Shown here in pieces: positions 41,401-49,571 of a stretch of DNA of 64,000 bases; within the stretch, counting starts at the first letter, position 1, and every line of letters begins with the position of its first letter. A model generated the notes under the pieces. The model saw nothing but the letters and a program-made list of their open reading frames with translations, searched no databases and was not told where the DNA came from. A program made the position numbers and the translations under genes. This DNA is from Mangrovicoccus sp049603835 (GTDB lineage: Bacteria; Pseudomonadota; Alphaproteobacteria; Rhodobacterales; Rhodobacteraceae), in contig JBMYSZ010000008.1 of assembly GCA_049603835.1 (NCBI GenBank), positions 1 to 64,000 on the forward strand, written 5' to 3'.

Positions 41401-42802
41401 ATGCCTCTAACGCCCGCTTGCGCCCTTCAGAGATCCCAACAACCGGTTCATCCGGATAAGGATCCGAGGGCGACAGCCCCCAGGACTGCGGAACTGCTTG
41501 GAAATACGTAAGGGCAGTCTCTGTTGGATCACTTTTTTCTTCGGCAATCCAAGCGTCAACATAAGTTTTGTTGGCGTCGAATTTTTCCCGCTGGGTCAGC
41601 GGGTTGTATATGCGGAAATAAGGGGCCGCGTCTGGCCCCGAACCCGCCGTCCATTGCCAACCCAGCGCATTAGAGGCGGGGTCCCAGTCGATCAGGCAGT
41701 CCTCAAACCAAGCCAGGCCGATTTTCCAATGGGTCATAAGATGCTTGGTCAGATAAGAGGCCACAATCATCCGCGCCCGGTTATGCATGATGCCCGTGAC
41801 ATACATTTCCCGCATTGCCGCATCGACCATGGGGACGCCGGTTCGCCCCTGTTTCCAAGCGGTGACTTCAGGTGTTTCCTCGGTGGACCAGCCAAAATTA
41901 TCCCAGCCCTCGCGCCAATTGGATTTGGCGATATGCGGGGTGTGATGCAGAATGTGATAGGCAAATTCGCGCCAGGCCAGTTCTTTGAGGAAATGCTCCG
42001 CCCCGCGCGCCCCCTCTTCTTTGGCGCGCATCGCCGCATGCCAACAGCTGCGAATACCGATTTCACCATAGGTCAGATTTTCCGATAGGCGCGATGTGGC
42101 GGCAATGCTGGGATAATCACGCTCATCCTTATAGGCATCGATGCGCTCGGCGATAAACTGATCGAGCCGCTCTTGCGCGGCGGCCTCGCCGATACGGCAA
42201 TGGGGCAGGACTATATCGGCGCCACGGCGCATGGCGCGGCCTAGCTGCCAATCCTCCAAGCTATCGCTATCGGGCCAAGTATCCGGGGCGGGCCAGTGGC
42301 CAGGGGCGGCGGAGGGTTCGGCCACGGGGATATCGCGCACTGCTTTCCACATGGGCGTATAGACTTTGTAAAACGGCGACGATTTTGGTTTGACGGTCCA
42401 AGGCTCGAATAGCAGATGGCCCGGATGGCTTTGCGCGGTGATATCCGCCTCTTTCAGCGCGGTTTTCACCTCTGCATCGCGGGCATTCACATCTGGCGCA
42501 TAAAGCCGCGACCACATCACCGTCGTGGCGCCGGTTTCAGCGATGAGCTTTTGCAGCTCTGCCAGCGCCTCGCCTCGGCGAAAAATCAGTCGCCCGCCGA
42601 TTTGATCTAGGCTTTGTGTGAAATGGCCAAGCCCCAGACCCCAGCGCCATAGCGGCGCCGCGCCTTGGGCTTCGGTCAGCGGGTCCAAGATCACCACCGG
42701 GATCACTGGCTGCCCCGTGGCCAAAGCCGCTTGCAAACAGGGATTATCCGACAGCCGCAGATCTCGGCGCAGCCACCAAATCACCGGTCGTGTTTCGCTC
42801 AT
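41381..42802 (-). CDS. phrB: Deoxyribodipyrimidine photolyase (class I CPD type)
   Basis: The 473-residue protein starts with the antenna-binding alpha/beta domain (VIWWLRRDLRLSDNPCLQAAL). It has the FAD-binding core with ELAWREFAYHILHH, GRTGVPMVDAAMREMYVTGIMHNRARM and DWDPASNALGWQWTAGSGPDAAPYFRIYNP. It repairs cyclobutane pyrimidine dimers using blue light. It overlaps the cfa start, so both are on one transcript. Confidence 0.93.
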   Translation of the reverse strand: MSETRPVIWWLRRDLRLSDNPCLQAALATGQPVIPVVILDPLTEAQGAAPLWRWGLGLGHFTQSLDQIGGRLIFRRGEALAELQKLIAETGATTVMWSRLYAPDVNARDAEVKTALKEADITAQSHPGHLLFEPWTVKPKSSPFYKVYTPMWKAVRDIPVAEPSAAPGHWPAPDTWPDSDSLEDWQLGRAMRRGADIVLPHCRIGEAAAQERLDQFIAERIDAYKDERDYPSIAATSRLSENLTYGEIGIRSCWHAAMRAKEEGARGAEHFLKELAWREFAYHILHHTPHIAKSNWREGWDNFGWSTEETPEVTAWKQGRTGVPMVDAAMREMYVTGIMHNRARMIVASYLTKHLMTHWKIGLAWFEDCLIDWDPASNALGWQWTAGSGPDAAPYFRIYNPLTQREKFDANKTYVDAWIAEEKSDPTETALTYFQAVPQSWGLSPSDPYPDEPVVGISEGRKRALEAYEARDF

Positions 42803-42903
42803 ATCCCTGGTCCTCTTTTGCTAAGGGGGCCGTCTTTGCGCGGCCCGCCCGGCAAGAGATAGGGCGTGATTTCCACGGTCAATATGAACCGCAACGGCAG
42901 GTG

Positions 42904-43893
42904 TTAAGCGTTCACATCCACCACGACCCGGCCTTTGACCTGGCCCTTCAGGATATCGGCCCCAAGCCCCGGCAAATCCGCCAGAGTTGCAGGGGTGATC
43001 ATCGCCTCTAGCTTTTCCATTGGCAGATCAGAGGCAATTCGCGACCAGGCCCGCAAGCGATTGTCATAGGGCTGCATCACACTATCGATGCCCAGCAAAT
43101 TCACTCCGCGCAGCAGAAATGGCACCACCGTGGCCGGCAGAGCCGCGCCGCCCGCAAGCCCCACGGCAGCAACCGATGCGCTATGCTTCATCTGCCCCAG
43201 GAGCCGTGCCAACATGGATCCGCCCACCGCATCGACACAGCCCGCCCAGTTTTCGCTTTCGAGTGGGCGTTTGACGGTTTCGCTGATCTCTTCGCGCGGC
43301 ACAATCTGGCTCGCCCCCAGTTCTTTGAGGTAATCGGCTTGCTCCGGGCGTCCGGTGACCCCGGCTACTTCATATCCTAGATTGGCCAAGATAGCCGTTG
43401 CAACGGATCCAACACCACCCGAAGCACCCGTCACCAGGACCGGGCCTTTTTCCGGGGTCAGCCCGTGATCTTCCAAGGCCATCACAGCCAGCATCGCGGT
43501 GAAGCCCGCCGTTCCTACGGCCATGGCTTGGCGGGTTGTCAGCCCCTCCGGCAGTGGCACCAGCCAATCCGCCTTGACCCGTGCCTTTTGCGCATAGCCG
43601 CCCCAATGGACTTCGCCCACGCGCCAGCCGGTCAGCACAACTTTATCGCCAGGGCTATAGCGGTCATCTTCGGAGGCCTCGACCACACCGGCGAAATCGA
43701 TCCCCGGCACATGTGGGTAATTGCGCACCAAACCGCCACCTGGCCCAAGGCAGAGCCCGTCTTTGTAATTGACCGTAGAATAGTCCACCGCGACAGTCAC
43801 ATTGCCGTCGGGCAGACGATCTTCGCTCAGCTCTTGAACGCTTGCGCTGGTGCTGCCGTCTTCTGCTTTTTCAACCAAAACTGCTTTGAACAT
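42904..43893 (-). CDS. acuI: Acryloyl-CoA reductase (NADPH), AcuI/YhdH family
   Basis: The 329-residue medium-chain reductase lacks structural zinc ligands. It has FKAVLVEKAEDG at the start, SRVNYKD-like STVNYKDGLC, the NADP-binding VTGASGGVGSVATAIL and the LLRGVNLLGIDSV segment diagnostic of YhdH/AcuI. AcuI reduces toxic acryloyl-CoA to propionyl-CoA and is a known part of DMSP breakdown in roseobacters. Start at MFKAVL was chosen; the frame extends 57 bases farther. No DMSP lyase gene is nearby, but it lies 11 kb from the mmtN-like operon. Confidence 0.88.
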   Translation of the reverse strand: MFKAVLVEKAEDGSTSASVQELSEDRLPDGNVTVAVDYSTVNYKDGLCLGPGGGLVRNYPHVPGIDFAGVVEASEDDRYSPGDKVVLTGWRVGEVHWGGYAQKARVKADWLVPLPEGLTTRQAMAVGTAGFTAMLAVMALEDHGLTPEKGPVLVTGASGGVGSVATAILANLGYEVAGVTGRPEQADYLKELGASQIVPREEISETVKRPLESENWAGCVDAVGGSMLARLLGQMKHSASVAAVGLAGGAALPATVVPFLLRGVNLLGIDSVMQPYDNRLRAWSRIASDLPMEKLEAMITPATLADLPGLGADILKGQVKGRVVVDVNA

Positions 43894-43979
43894 TGGGCCC
43901 CTCCCGTAATCCGTTGAGACCAAAGGAAGCGCGGCCAAGCCAGATGTCAACCGCCCTCAGACGGGATCAGCCCAGCCCT

Positions 43980-44957
43980 TTAGCCATTGCCGATCAACAC
44001 ACCTGCCCCCAGAACCAGAGCGCCGCCCACAACCACTTGGAACGCCGCGCGGAAAAATGGTGTTTCCATATATTTGTTCTGGATCCAGGCGATGGCCCAC
44101 AGCTCGACAAAAACAACCACGCAAGCGATAATTGTTGCTGTCCAAAAATCCGGGATCAGATAGGGCAGAGCATGACCCAAGCCGCCGATAGTGGTCATGA
44201 CCCCGGAGGCGATACCGCGCTTAACCGGCGAACCTCGCCCCGAAAGCTGCCCATCATCCGAGGCAGCCTCGGTAAAGCCCATGGAAATCCCTGCCCCAAC
44301 CGAGGCCGCAAGCCCGACCAGGAAAGTTTCCCAGGTGTTATGGGTGGCAAAAGCGGCGGCGAAAATCGGCGCCAGGGTGGAGACAGAGCCATCCATCAGC
44401 CCAGCAAGCCCCGGCTGTACCCAGGTCAACACGAATTGCCGATGGGCGCTTGCGTCTTCTTCTTCGCGGACTGCATCGGTCAGATGGGTATGTTGCAGAT
44501 CAATCGCCAGACGCACATGGCCTGCCTCCGCTGCGGCCAGATCGCCCATAAGCTCGCGGGTGGCGGCATCCTCACTGCGCTGCGCCGCCAAGGCATAAAA
44601 CCGCTGGGCGTCCCGCTCCATGATCTTTGCCTGATCGCGGATTTCATCCAAAGACATGGTTTCGGCCAGCCAAGTCGGTTTGCGCGTATAAAAACCCGAC
44701 ACATGTTCGCGCCGGATCAGCGGGATCACATCGCCAAAGCGTTTTTTGTGCAATTGGATCAGCATATGGCGATGCTCATCTTCTTCGCGCGCCATGCCTT
44801 CGAAAATCTTTGCCGAGGCCGGAAATTCTTCGCGCAGCCGTTCCGCATAGCTGTCATAGATCCGACCATCATCTTCTTCGGCGGATATGGCCAAAGCGAT
44901 GACCTCTTGTTCGGTCAGTTCAGAAAACCGCTTACGGTTGGTTAGGAAAGAACGCAT
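43980..44957 (-). CDS. mbfA: MbfA-type iron exporter (ferritin-like domain plus VIT1/CCC1 membrane domain)
   Basis: The protein of about 325 residues joins an N-terminal ferritin-like di-iron domain (ISAEEDDGRIYDSY; MAREEDEHRHMLIQLH; LAAAEAGHVRLA) to a C-terminal VIT1-like membrane domain with about five helices (GLMDGSVSTLAPIFAAAFA; GISMGFTEAASDDG). MbfA exports iron under iron excess or peroxide stress. An ICE-type palindrome lies just upstream, as in the known Irr-repressed homologues of Agrobacterium and Bradyrhizobium. Confidence 0.92.
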   Translation of the reverse strand: MRSFLTNRKRFSELTEQEVIALAISAEEDDGRIYDSYAERLREEFPASAKIFEGMAREEDEHRHMLIQLHKKRFGDVIPLIRREHVSGFYTRKPTWLAETMSLDEIRDQAKIMERDAQRFYALAAQRSEDAATRELMGDLAAAEAGHVRLAIDLQHTHLTDAVREEEDASAHRQFVLTWVQPGLAGLMDGSVSTLAPIFAAAFATHNTWETFLVGLAASVGAGISMGFTEAASDDGQLSGRGSPVKRGIASGVMTTIGGLGHALPYLIPDFWTATIIACVVVFVELWAIAWIQNKYMETPFFRAAFQVVVGGALVLGAGVLIGNG

Positions 44958-44980
44958 GGCTTGCCCCAAGGCTGGCTGAA

Positions 44981-44997
44981 TTTAGAAAGATTCTAAG
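44981..44997. promoter_or_regulatory. Irr-binding ICE-like motif upstream of mbfA
   Basis: TTTAGAA-AGA-TTCTAAG is a near-perfect palindrome matching the ICE consensus TTTAGAA-N3-TTCTAAA at all but the last base. It lies 24 bases from the mbfA start, where Irr would block transcription under iron shortage. Confidence 0.7.
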
Positions 44998-45080
44998 TTC
45001 TGCGCCAGGACAAGGCAAGGGGCTAGATCAAATTCCCGCCACAAAAGCGTTTGCAGCGGGGATATTGTTACAGATTTATA

Positions 45081-46508
45081 TTAGCTCTCAGAGGGTTTTG
45101 CATCGGCCCAAGCCTCTGCATCCAGATCCAAATCCGGGAATTTCGCTGGGTCGAAAACCGGTGATTTCCCGTCTTTGAGCTGATCGCGATAGTCATTCAA
45201 GATCCGCAATCCAATGGGGAACAGCATGGTCAGCGCCAAAAGATTGACGATAGCCAAGATGCCCATCATCGGATCCGAGAAGAAGAACACCGATGTGGCC
45301 CCTGGTGCCGTGGCCCCAAGAAAGACCAAGAAGATGATGAAGCCCCGCAGGATATGTAGCGACAGCGGATGATTGGTCAGGAAGGTCAGCGCATTTTCAC
45401 CTAAGTAATAGTTGTAGATGATCGAGCTAAAGGCAAAGAGCAGCACCGCAGCGGTCAGGAAATATTTCGTCCAATCGCCCAAATGGCTGGCCAAAGCTTG
45501 CTGGGTCAGCACCACGCCATCGACCCCTTCGGCCCCCGGCACATAGGCATCGCTCAGCATGATCATAAAGGCCGTGCAGGAACAGATGATGATCGTGTCA
45601 ATAAAGACCGAAAAGGCCTGCACAATGCCTTGGCTCACCGGATGGGGCACATAGGCCACCGCCGCCACATTCGGCGCCGATCCCAGCCCGGCCTCATTGG
45701 AAAACAGCCCCCGGCGCAAACCTTGGGCAATGGCCGCGCCCATACCGCCAGCCACCGCTTCTTGGAAACCGAATGCATTGCTGAAAATGTCATACAGCAT
45801 TGCCGGCACAGAGAAGAGATTGAGCACAATCACCAGCACTGCCATGCCCAGATATCCCACAGCCATGATCGGGATGATCACATCTGCCACTTTGGCAATC
45901 CGCTTGATCCCGCCATAAACGATCAGACCGGTCAAAACCGCTAGGATAGCGCCGCTCCAGATCCGGTCTAGGCCCAAGCTTTCTTGCACCGCTCCTGCCA
46001 CAGTATTGCCCTGGAACGCGTTAAACCCAAAGGCAAAAGCCGCAATCAAACAAACCGCATAGACCACTGCCAGCCAGCGATATTGCTCGCCCAGCCCATG
46101 GATGATGTAGCGCGCCGGACCGCCCCGATAGGTGCCTTCCTTGTCATGCTGCTTATACGCCTGGGCCAAACTGCATTCGAACAAGCTGGTCGCCATACCC
46201 ACCAGCGCAATCGCCCACATCCAGAACACGGCCCCTGGCCCGCCCAGCGTAATCGCCACGGCCACACCGGCGATATTGCCGCCGCCAACCCGACCGCCGA
46301 CACTGACCAGCAAGGCCTCGCGGGAGCTCACATGGCCCTTTTTCCCGGCATCGGGATCAGGGCGCAGCACCTCGAACATTTTGGTGAAAAAGCGGAATTG
46401 AACGAAATTCGAAATCAGGGTGAAAAACACCCCCAACACCACCAAGAAGGGAATGAGCGACCATCCCCAAGTGAGATCGCCGATCAGGTTGAAAAAGCCT
46501 TCGATCAT
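45081..46508 (-). CDS. Alanine/glycine:cation symporter (AGCS family)
   Basis: The 475-residue transporter has about eleven membrane helices and the AGCS signatures: GGRVGGGNIAGVAVAITLGGPGAVFWMWA and SNEAGLGSAPNVAAVAYVPHPVSQG. It imports small neutral amino acids with sodium. The frame ends in an acidic tail (FPDLDLDAEAWADA). No partner gene is evident. Confidence 0.92.
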   Translation of the reverse strand: MIEGFFNLIGDLTWGWSLIPFLVVLGVFFTLISNFVQFRFFTKMFEVLRPDPDAGKKGHVSSREALLVSVGGRVGGGNIAGVAVAITLGGPGAVFWMWAIALVGMATSLFECSLAQAYKQHDKEGTYRGGPARYIIHGLGEQYRWLAVVYAVCLIAAFAFGFNAFQGNTVAGAVQESLGLDRIWSGAILAVLTGLIVYGGIKRIAKVADVIIPIMAVGYLGMAVLVIVLNLFSVPAMLYDIFSNAFGFQEAVAGGMGAAIAQGLRRGLFSNEAGLGSAPNVAAVAYVPHPVSQGIVQAFSVFIDTIIICSCTAFMIMLSDAYVPGAEGVDGVVLTQQALASHLGDWTKYFLTAAVLLFAFSSIIYNYYLGENALTFLTNHPLSLHILRGFIIFLVFLGATAPGATSVFFFSDPMMGILAIVNLLALTMLFPIGLRILNDYRDQLKDGKSPVFDPAKFPDLDLDAEAWADAKPSES

Positions 46509-46809
46509 GGCAAAGCCTCTATTTTAAGAATGTCCCCAGGGTCAGACCCTAGGCCAGTTGCATCAATTGGATAGCGGTTTTCCCGCATCACGGCCTTCGG
46601 CGCCTAGAAAGCTTTGAATATGCCCAAAACTTAACCATTTGGGACGCAAGGGGAGCAGCGGTGGGAAAGGCGCATTCCGGTGGGTGCCTACAAAACTCTC
46701 GGGAACTTCGCGAGTTTTTCTGGGGGGTTTTCTGGGGAGATCGATAAAATCCGGGCTGATTTGCGCTCTATTGCCCTTGATAAGCGCGGGGCTGGCCCAT
46801 ACTCTAGAT
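46509..46809. promoter_or_regulatory. Intergenic region upstream of ssrA with a possible promoter
   Basis: No gene is visible. TTGATA at 46777-46782, a 17-base spacer and TACTCT at 46800-46805 give a plausible promoter whose start would coincide with the 5' end of the tmRNA acceptor piece. G-rich tracts occur around 46720-46740. Confidence 0.35.
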
Positions 46810-47100
46810 CTGTTCTTCGGAACTATGGACATAAACGCGCTCGTAATAAGCGGATCGGACCCGGGGGCGGTACCCGGCGGCTCCACCAAATACCTGGTCA
46901 TTGGCGGGTTCTGGGGCCGAAATAGGATCGACGAACGTCTAAAGGTGTTAGCTTTGTCCCGGTGAGATACCACCGTTATCGGTTCGCTAAGTACAATTGC
47001 CAATGACAATCGTGCTCCGGTAGCAGTCGCAGCGTAAGCTGTGCCTCACACCGAAACTTAAGCCCTAGCGCCTAGCCGCGTTAGGCGGGGTCCGCTGGCA
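46810..47100 (+). ncRNA. ssrA: Transfer-messenger RNA, circularly permuted two-piece form
   Basis: The coding piece begins GGGGCCGAAATAGG (46913) and carries the tag reading frame at 46999-47037: GCC AAT GAC AAT ... GCG TAA, which translates to ANDNRAPVAVAA. The acceptor piece lies before it and ends CGGCTCCACCA at 46888. GGGGCCG and CGGCTCC pair over seven bases to form the acceptor stem, and CCGGG-GGCGGTA-CCCGG forms the T arm. This reversed order is the permuted gene typical of alphaproteobacteria; the 24 bases between the pieces are removed on processing. A GTTC-TTCG-GAAC hairpin opens the acceptor piece. Outer boundaries are approximate. It rescues stalled ribosomes and tags products for ClpXP. 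Confidence 0.93.
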
Positions 47101-47126
47101 CCTGGCAACAGAAGCCAGCATTTTCT
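47094..47126 (+). terminator. Probable ssrA terminator
   Basis: GCTGGC and GCCAGC pair around a 14-base loop and are followed by ATTTTCTTT. It directly follows the pseudoknot-rich 3' region of the tmRNA coding piece. Confidence 0.5.
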
Positions 47127-47194
47127 TTACTTCCCGCCGGTTTTGCACGCAAAAGGACTCTGCAGCCTTCTAAGAATTCGGAAACTGGGATGTG

Positions 47195-47422
47195 ATGCGC
47201 AAGGATGATCTGGCCGCCCATAATGAGCGGGTGAAGCTTAGGGCCAATACGGTCAATGCCATCGCATTGGCCTTTATCGCTTTCGGCTTTCTGCGCCCAT
47301 TGGTTGAGCGCCCGACGCAATTACCCTGGATTGCTATTGCTTGGGCCATTGCCGGACTCGCAATTCATCTTCTGGCAAGCTATATATTGCAAGGACTGAG
47401 ACAAAGGAGGGACCAAGAATGA
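47195..47422 (+). CDS. Small two-helix membrane protein
   Basis: The 75-residue product has a charged N-terminus (MRKDDLAAHNERVKLRANTVN), two hydrophobic helices and a basic C-terminus. GGGA lies six bases before the ATG. It overlaps the next small gene by ATGA. I recognise no family with a known function. Confidence 0.65.
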   Translation: MRKDDLAAHNERVKLRANTVNAIALAFIAFGFLRPLVERPTQLPWIAIAWAIAGLAIHLLASYILQGLRQRRDQE

Positions 47423-47541
47423 TTTATGAATTCGCCGTCATGGCCTCCGGTTTGGCTATTGCTGGGATTTTGGTTTGGCTGTCTCGCCGAGAAACCAAAG
47501 AATTTGATGCCCGCCATAAACACCATCATCCGGCAGAATAA
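47419..47541 (+). CDS. 40-residue membrane peptide
   Basis: A strong AAAGGAGGG ribosome site precedes the ATG, which overlaps the upstream stop by ATGA. The translated protein has one hydrophobic helix (FAVMASGLAIAGILVWL) and a His-rich tail (DARHKHHHPAE). The ribosome site and coupling support a real gene. It probably works with its 75-residue neighbour. Confidence 0.65.
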   Translation: MIYEFAVMASGLAIAGILVWLSRRETKEFDARHKHHHPAE

Positions 47542-47641
47542 CTGGCGCTGCACGGCCAGGTGCTGCATCCAATTACCGCTTTGGTCGCCCCAGCTTCCCT
47601 AACGTCTTGCGAGGGTTACAATCCTGTGCTCTGAGCAAGCC

Positions 47642-48907
47642 ATGGATCAAAGCGCCCTCCCCCCGCCTTCACTATCTGAACTCTTCCGGGTTTTTGGCCG
47701 GATTGGTCTTTTGTCCTTTGGCGGACCCGCAGCGCAAATCGCTTTGATGCATAAAGAGCTTGTCGAGGACCGCCCTTGGCTCAGCGAAAAGCAATATCTT
47801 GATGCGCTTAGCTTTTGCATGCTTTTACCTGGCCCCGAAGCGATGCAGCTGGCCACTTATGCCGGTTGGCGCCTGCATGGGGTGATTGGTGGGCTGATTG
47901 GCGGGCTGCTTTTCGTGCTGCCTGGCGCATTGGTTATGACCCTGCTGTCGCTGACCTATGCCTTTTTCGGCCAAGTGCCTTTGGTCGAAGCGCTGTTTTT
48001 AGGAATCAAAGCCACTGTGGTCATTATCGTGCTGCAAGCTTTGCTGAAACTCGGGCAAAAGGCGCTGAAAACCACAGATCGCTGGATTTTGGCCGGGCTT
48101 AGCTTTGTGGGTATCTTTTTCTTGGCCCTTCCCTTTCCGATGATCATCGCTGCCGCCGCCGCTTATGGCTATTTCCGCGCAGAGCCCAGCACCGATTTGC
48201 CGCCAAAATTGGCAAAAGCCCATACAAGTCGCACAATCGCCATCTGGCTTTGCATTTGGGCAGCGCCGGTCCTGGTCGCCTGGCTCAGCGGCGCGACTTT
48301 TCTCAGCGAAATAGCGCTATTTTTCTCTAAATTGGCGGTGGTGACCTTTGGCGGCGCTTATGCGGTGCTGGCTTATATGACCCAAGAAGTGGTCAGCGGC
48401 TATGCTTGGCTCAGCACTGCTGAAATGATGGACGGTTTGGGCTTGGCCGAAACCACACCCGGGCCGCTGATCCTGGTGACTCAATTTGTCGGCATGCTCG
48501 CAGGCTTCAAGGAAGACGGGCTAGGCACGGCTCTTTGGGCTGGTGCCCTGACCCTTTGGGTGACTTTTATCCCTTGTTTTCTTTGGATTTTCACCGGCGC
48601 GCCTTTCATTGACTGGATTTCCAGCCGGGCCAGATTACGTGCCGCTTTGAACGCGATCACGGCGGCGGTGGTCGGTGTGATCCTTAATCTATCGGTCTGG
48701 TTTGCAGTGCATGTGTTTTTTGCAGATGTCACAAACACCCATCTGGGACCGCTTAGATTAGTGACTCCGCGCTTGACCAGCCTGGAACTTCCCGCCCTGC
48801 TACTTGCACTTTTGGCTGGGATATTGCTTATTTTCCTCAAATGGCCCCTGCCGCGGGTGCTGGCCCTTGTGGCAGTGCTTGGGGCAAGCTTGACAACTCT
48901 ACTTTAA
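47642..48907 (+). CDS. chrA: Chromate transporter, long-chain ChrA type
   Basis: The 421-residue membrane protein contains two homologous CHR domains. The first opens GRIGLLSFGGPAAQIALMH, and the second has AVVTFGGAYAVLAYMTQEVV with GLAETTPGPLILVTQFVGMLAG. These are the marks of the chromate ion transporter family, which exports chromate by exchange or proton coupling. It stands alone, with no chrB regulator visible beside it. Confidence 0.9.
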   Translation: MDQSALPPPSLSELFRVFGRIGLLSFGGPAAQIALMHKELVEDRPWLSEKQYLDALSFCMLLPGPEAMQLATYAGWRLHGVIGGLIGGLLFVLPGALVMTLLSLTYAFFGQVPLVEALFLGIKATVVIIVLQALLKLGQKALKTTDRWILAGLSFVGIFFLALPFPMIIAAAAAYGYFRAEPSTDLPPKLAKAHTSRTIAIWLCIWAAPVLVAWLSGATFLSEIALFFSKLAVVTFGGAYAVLAYMTQEVVSGYAWLSTAEMMDGLGLAETTPGPLILVTQFVGMLAGFKEDGLGTALWAGALTLWVTFIPCFLWIFTGAPFIDWISSRARLRAALNAITAAVVGVILNLSVWFAVHVFFADVTNTHLGPLRLVTPRLTSLELPALLLALLAGILLIFLKWPLPRVLALVAVLGASLTTLL

Positions 48908-48988
48908 AGTCGCGTCAATTCGCGCCATCCATGATCTTCCCAAATGTAGACGGCCTGGGATAGACCGGGATCGGAAAGGCAACCGCTA

Positions 48989-49468
48989 ATGACCCGCAAT
49001 ATTGATTACGGAAATCTGATGCATCGCGCGATGCGCACTCTCATCCGCCAGGTTCTGGAGGATGTGGCAGAGCATGGATTGCCCGGCGCCCATCATTTTT
49101 TCATCACCATCGACACGACCTGCGAAGGCGTGGAAATCGCCGAATGGCTGGTGGAACGCTATCCCGAAGAAATGACAATCGTCATCCAGCATTGGTTCGA
49201 TGATCTGCGCGTCACCGATGAAGGTTTCCACATCACCCTGAATTTCGGCGATAACCCAGAGGTGCTGGGCATCCCCTATACGGCGATCCGCACTTTCGTG
49301 GATCCGTCGGTGGAATTCGGTCTGCGGTTTGAAACCACAGAAGTGGAAGATTACGAAGACGACGAAGACGACGCACCTATGGCCGAGGATGTGGTCCCCG
49401 AGGATGAGGAACCAGCACCCAAACCCGATGCCGAAGTGGTCAGCTTGGATAGTTTCCGCAAAAAATAG
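48989..49468 (+). CDS. sspB: SspB-type ClpXP adaptor (alphaproteobacterial)
   Basis: The 159-residue protein matches alpha-type SspB: MHRAMRTLIRQVLEDVAEHGLPGAHHFFITIDT, then PEEMTIVIQHWFDDLRV and GDNPEVLGIPYTAI. A disordered acidic linker and a short C-terminal ClpX-docking tail (VVSLDSFRKK) follow. SspB binds the tmRNA tag and delivers substrates to ClpXP. It lies 2 kb from ssrA, which encodes that tag, on the same strand. Confidence 0.92.
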   Translation: MTRNIDYGNLMHRAMRTLIRQVLEDVAEHGLPGAHHFFITIDTTCEGVEIAEWLVERYPEEMTIVIQHWFDDLRVTDEGFHITLNFGDNPEVLGIPYTAIRTFVDPSVEFGLRFETTEVEDYEDDEDDAPMAEDVVPEDEEPAPKPDAEVVSLDSFRKK

Positions 49469-49571
49469 CGCGTAATCGTGGGCCTGCGCCAATTGGCGCT
49501 GCCCCTCTCCGTTGCCTCTGCCCGCGCCTCTGGCTAGACCACCTGCCAAAGGCTTGACCGGAGGATAATCC

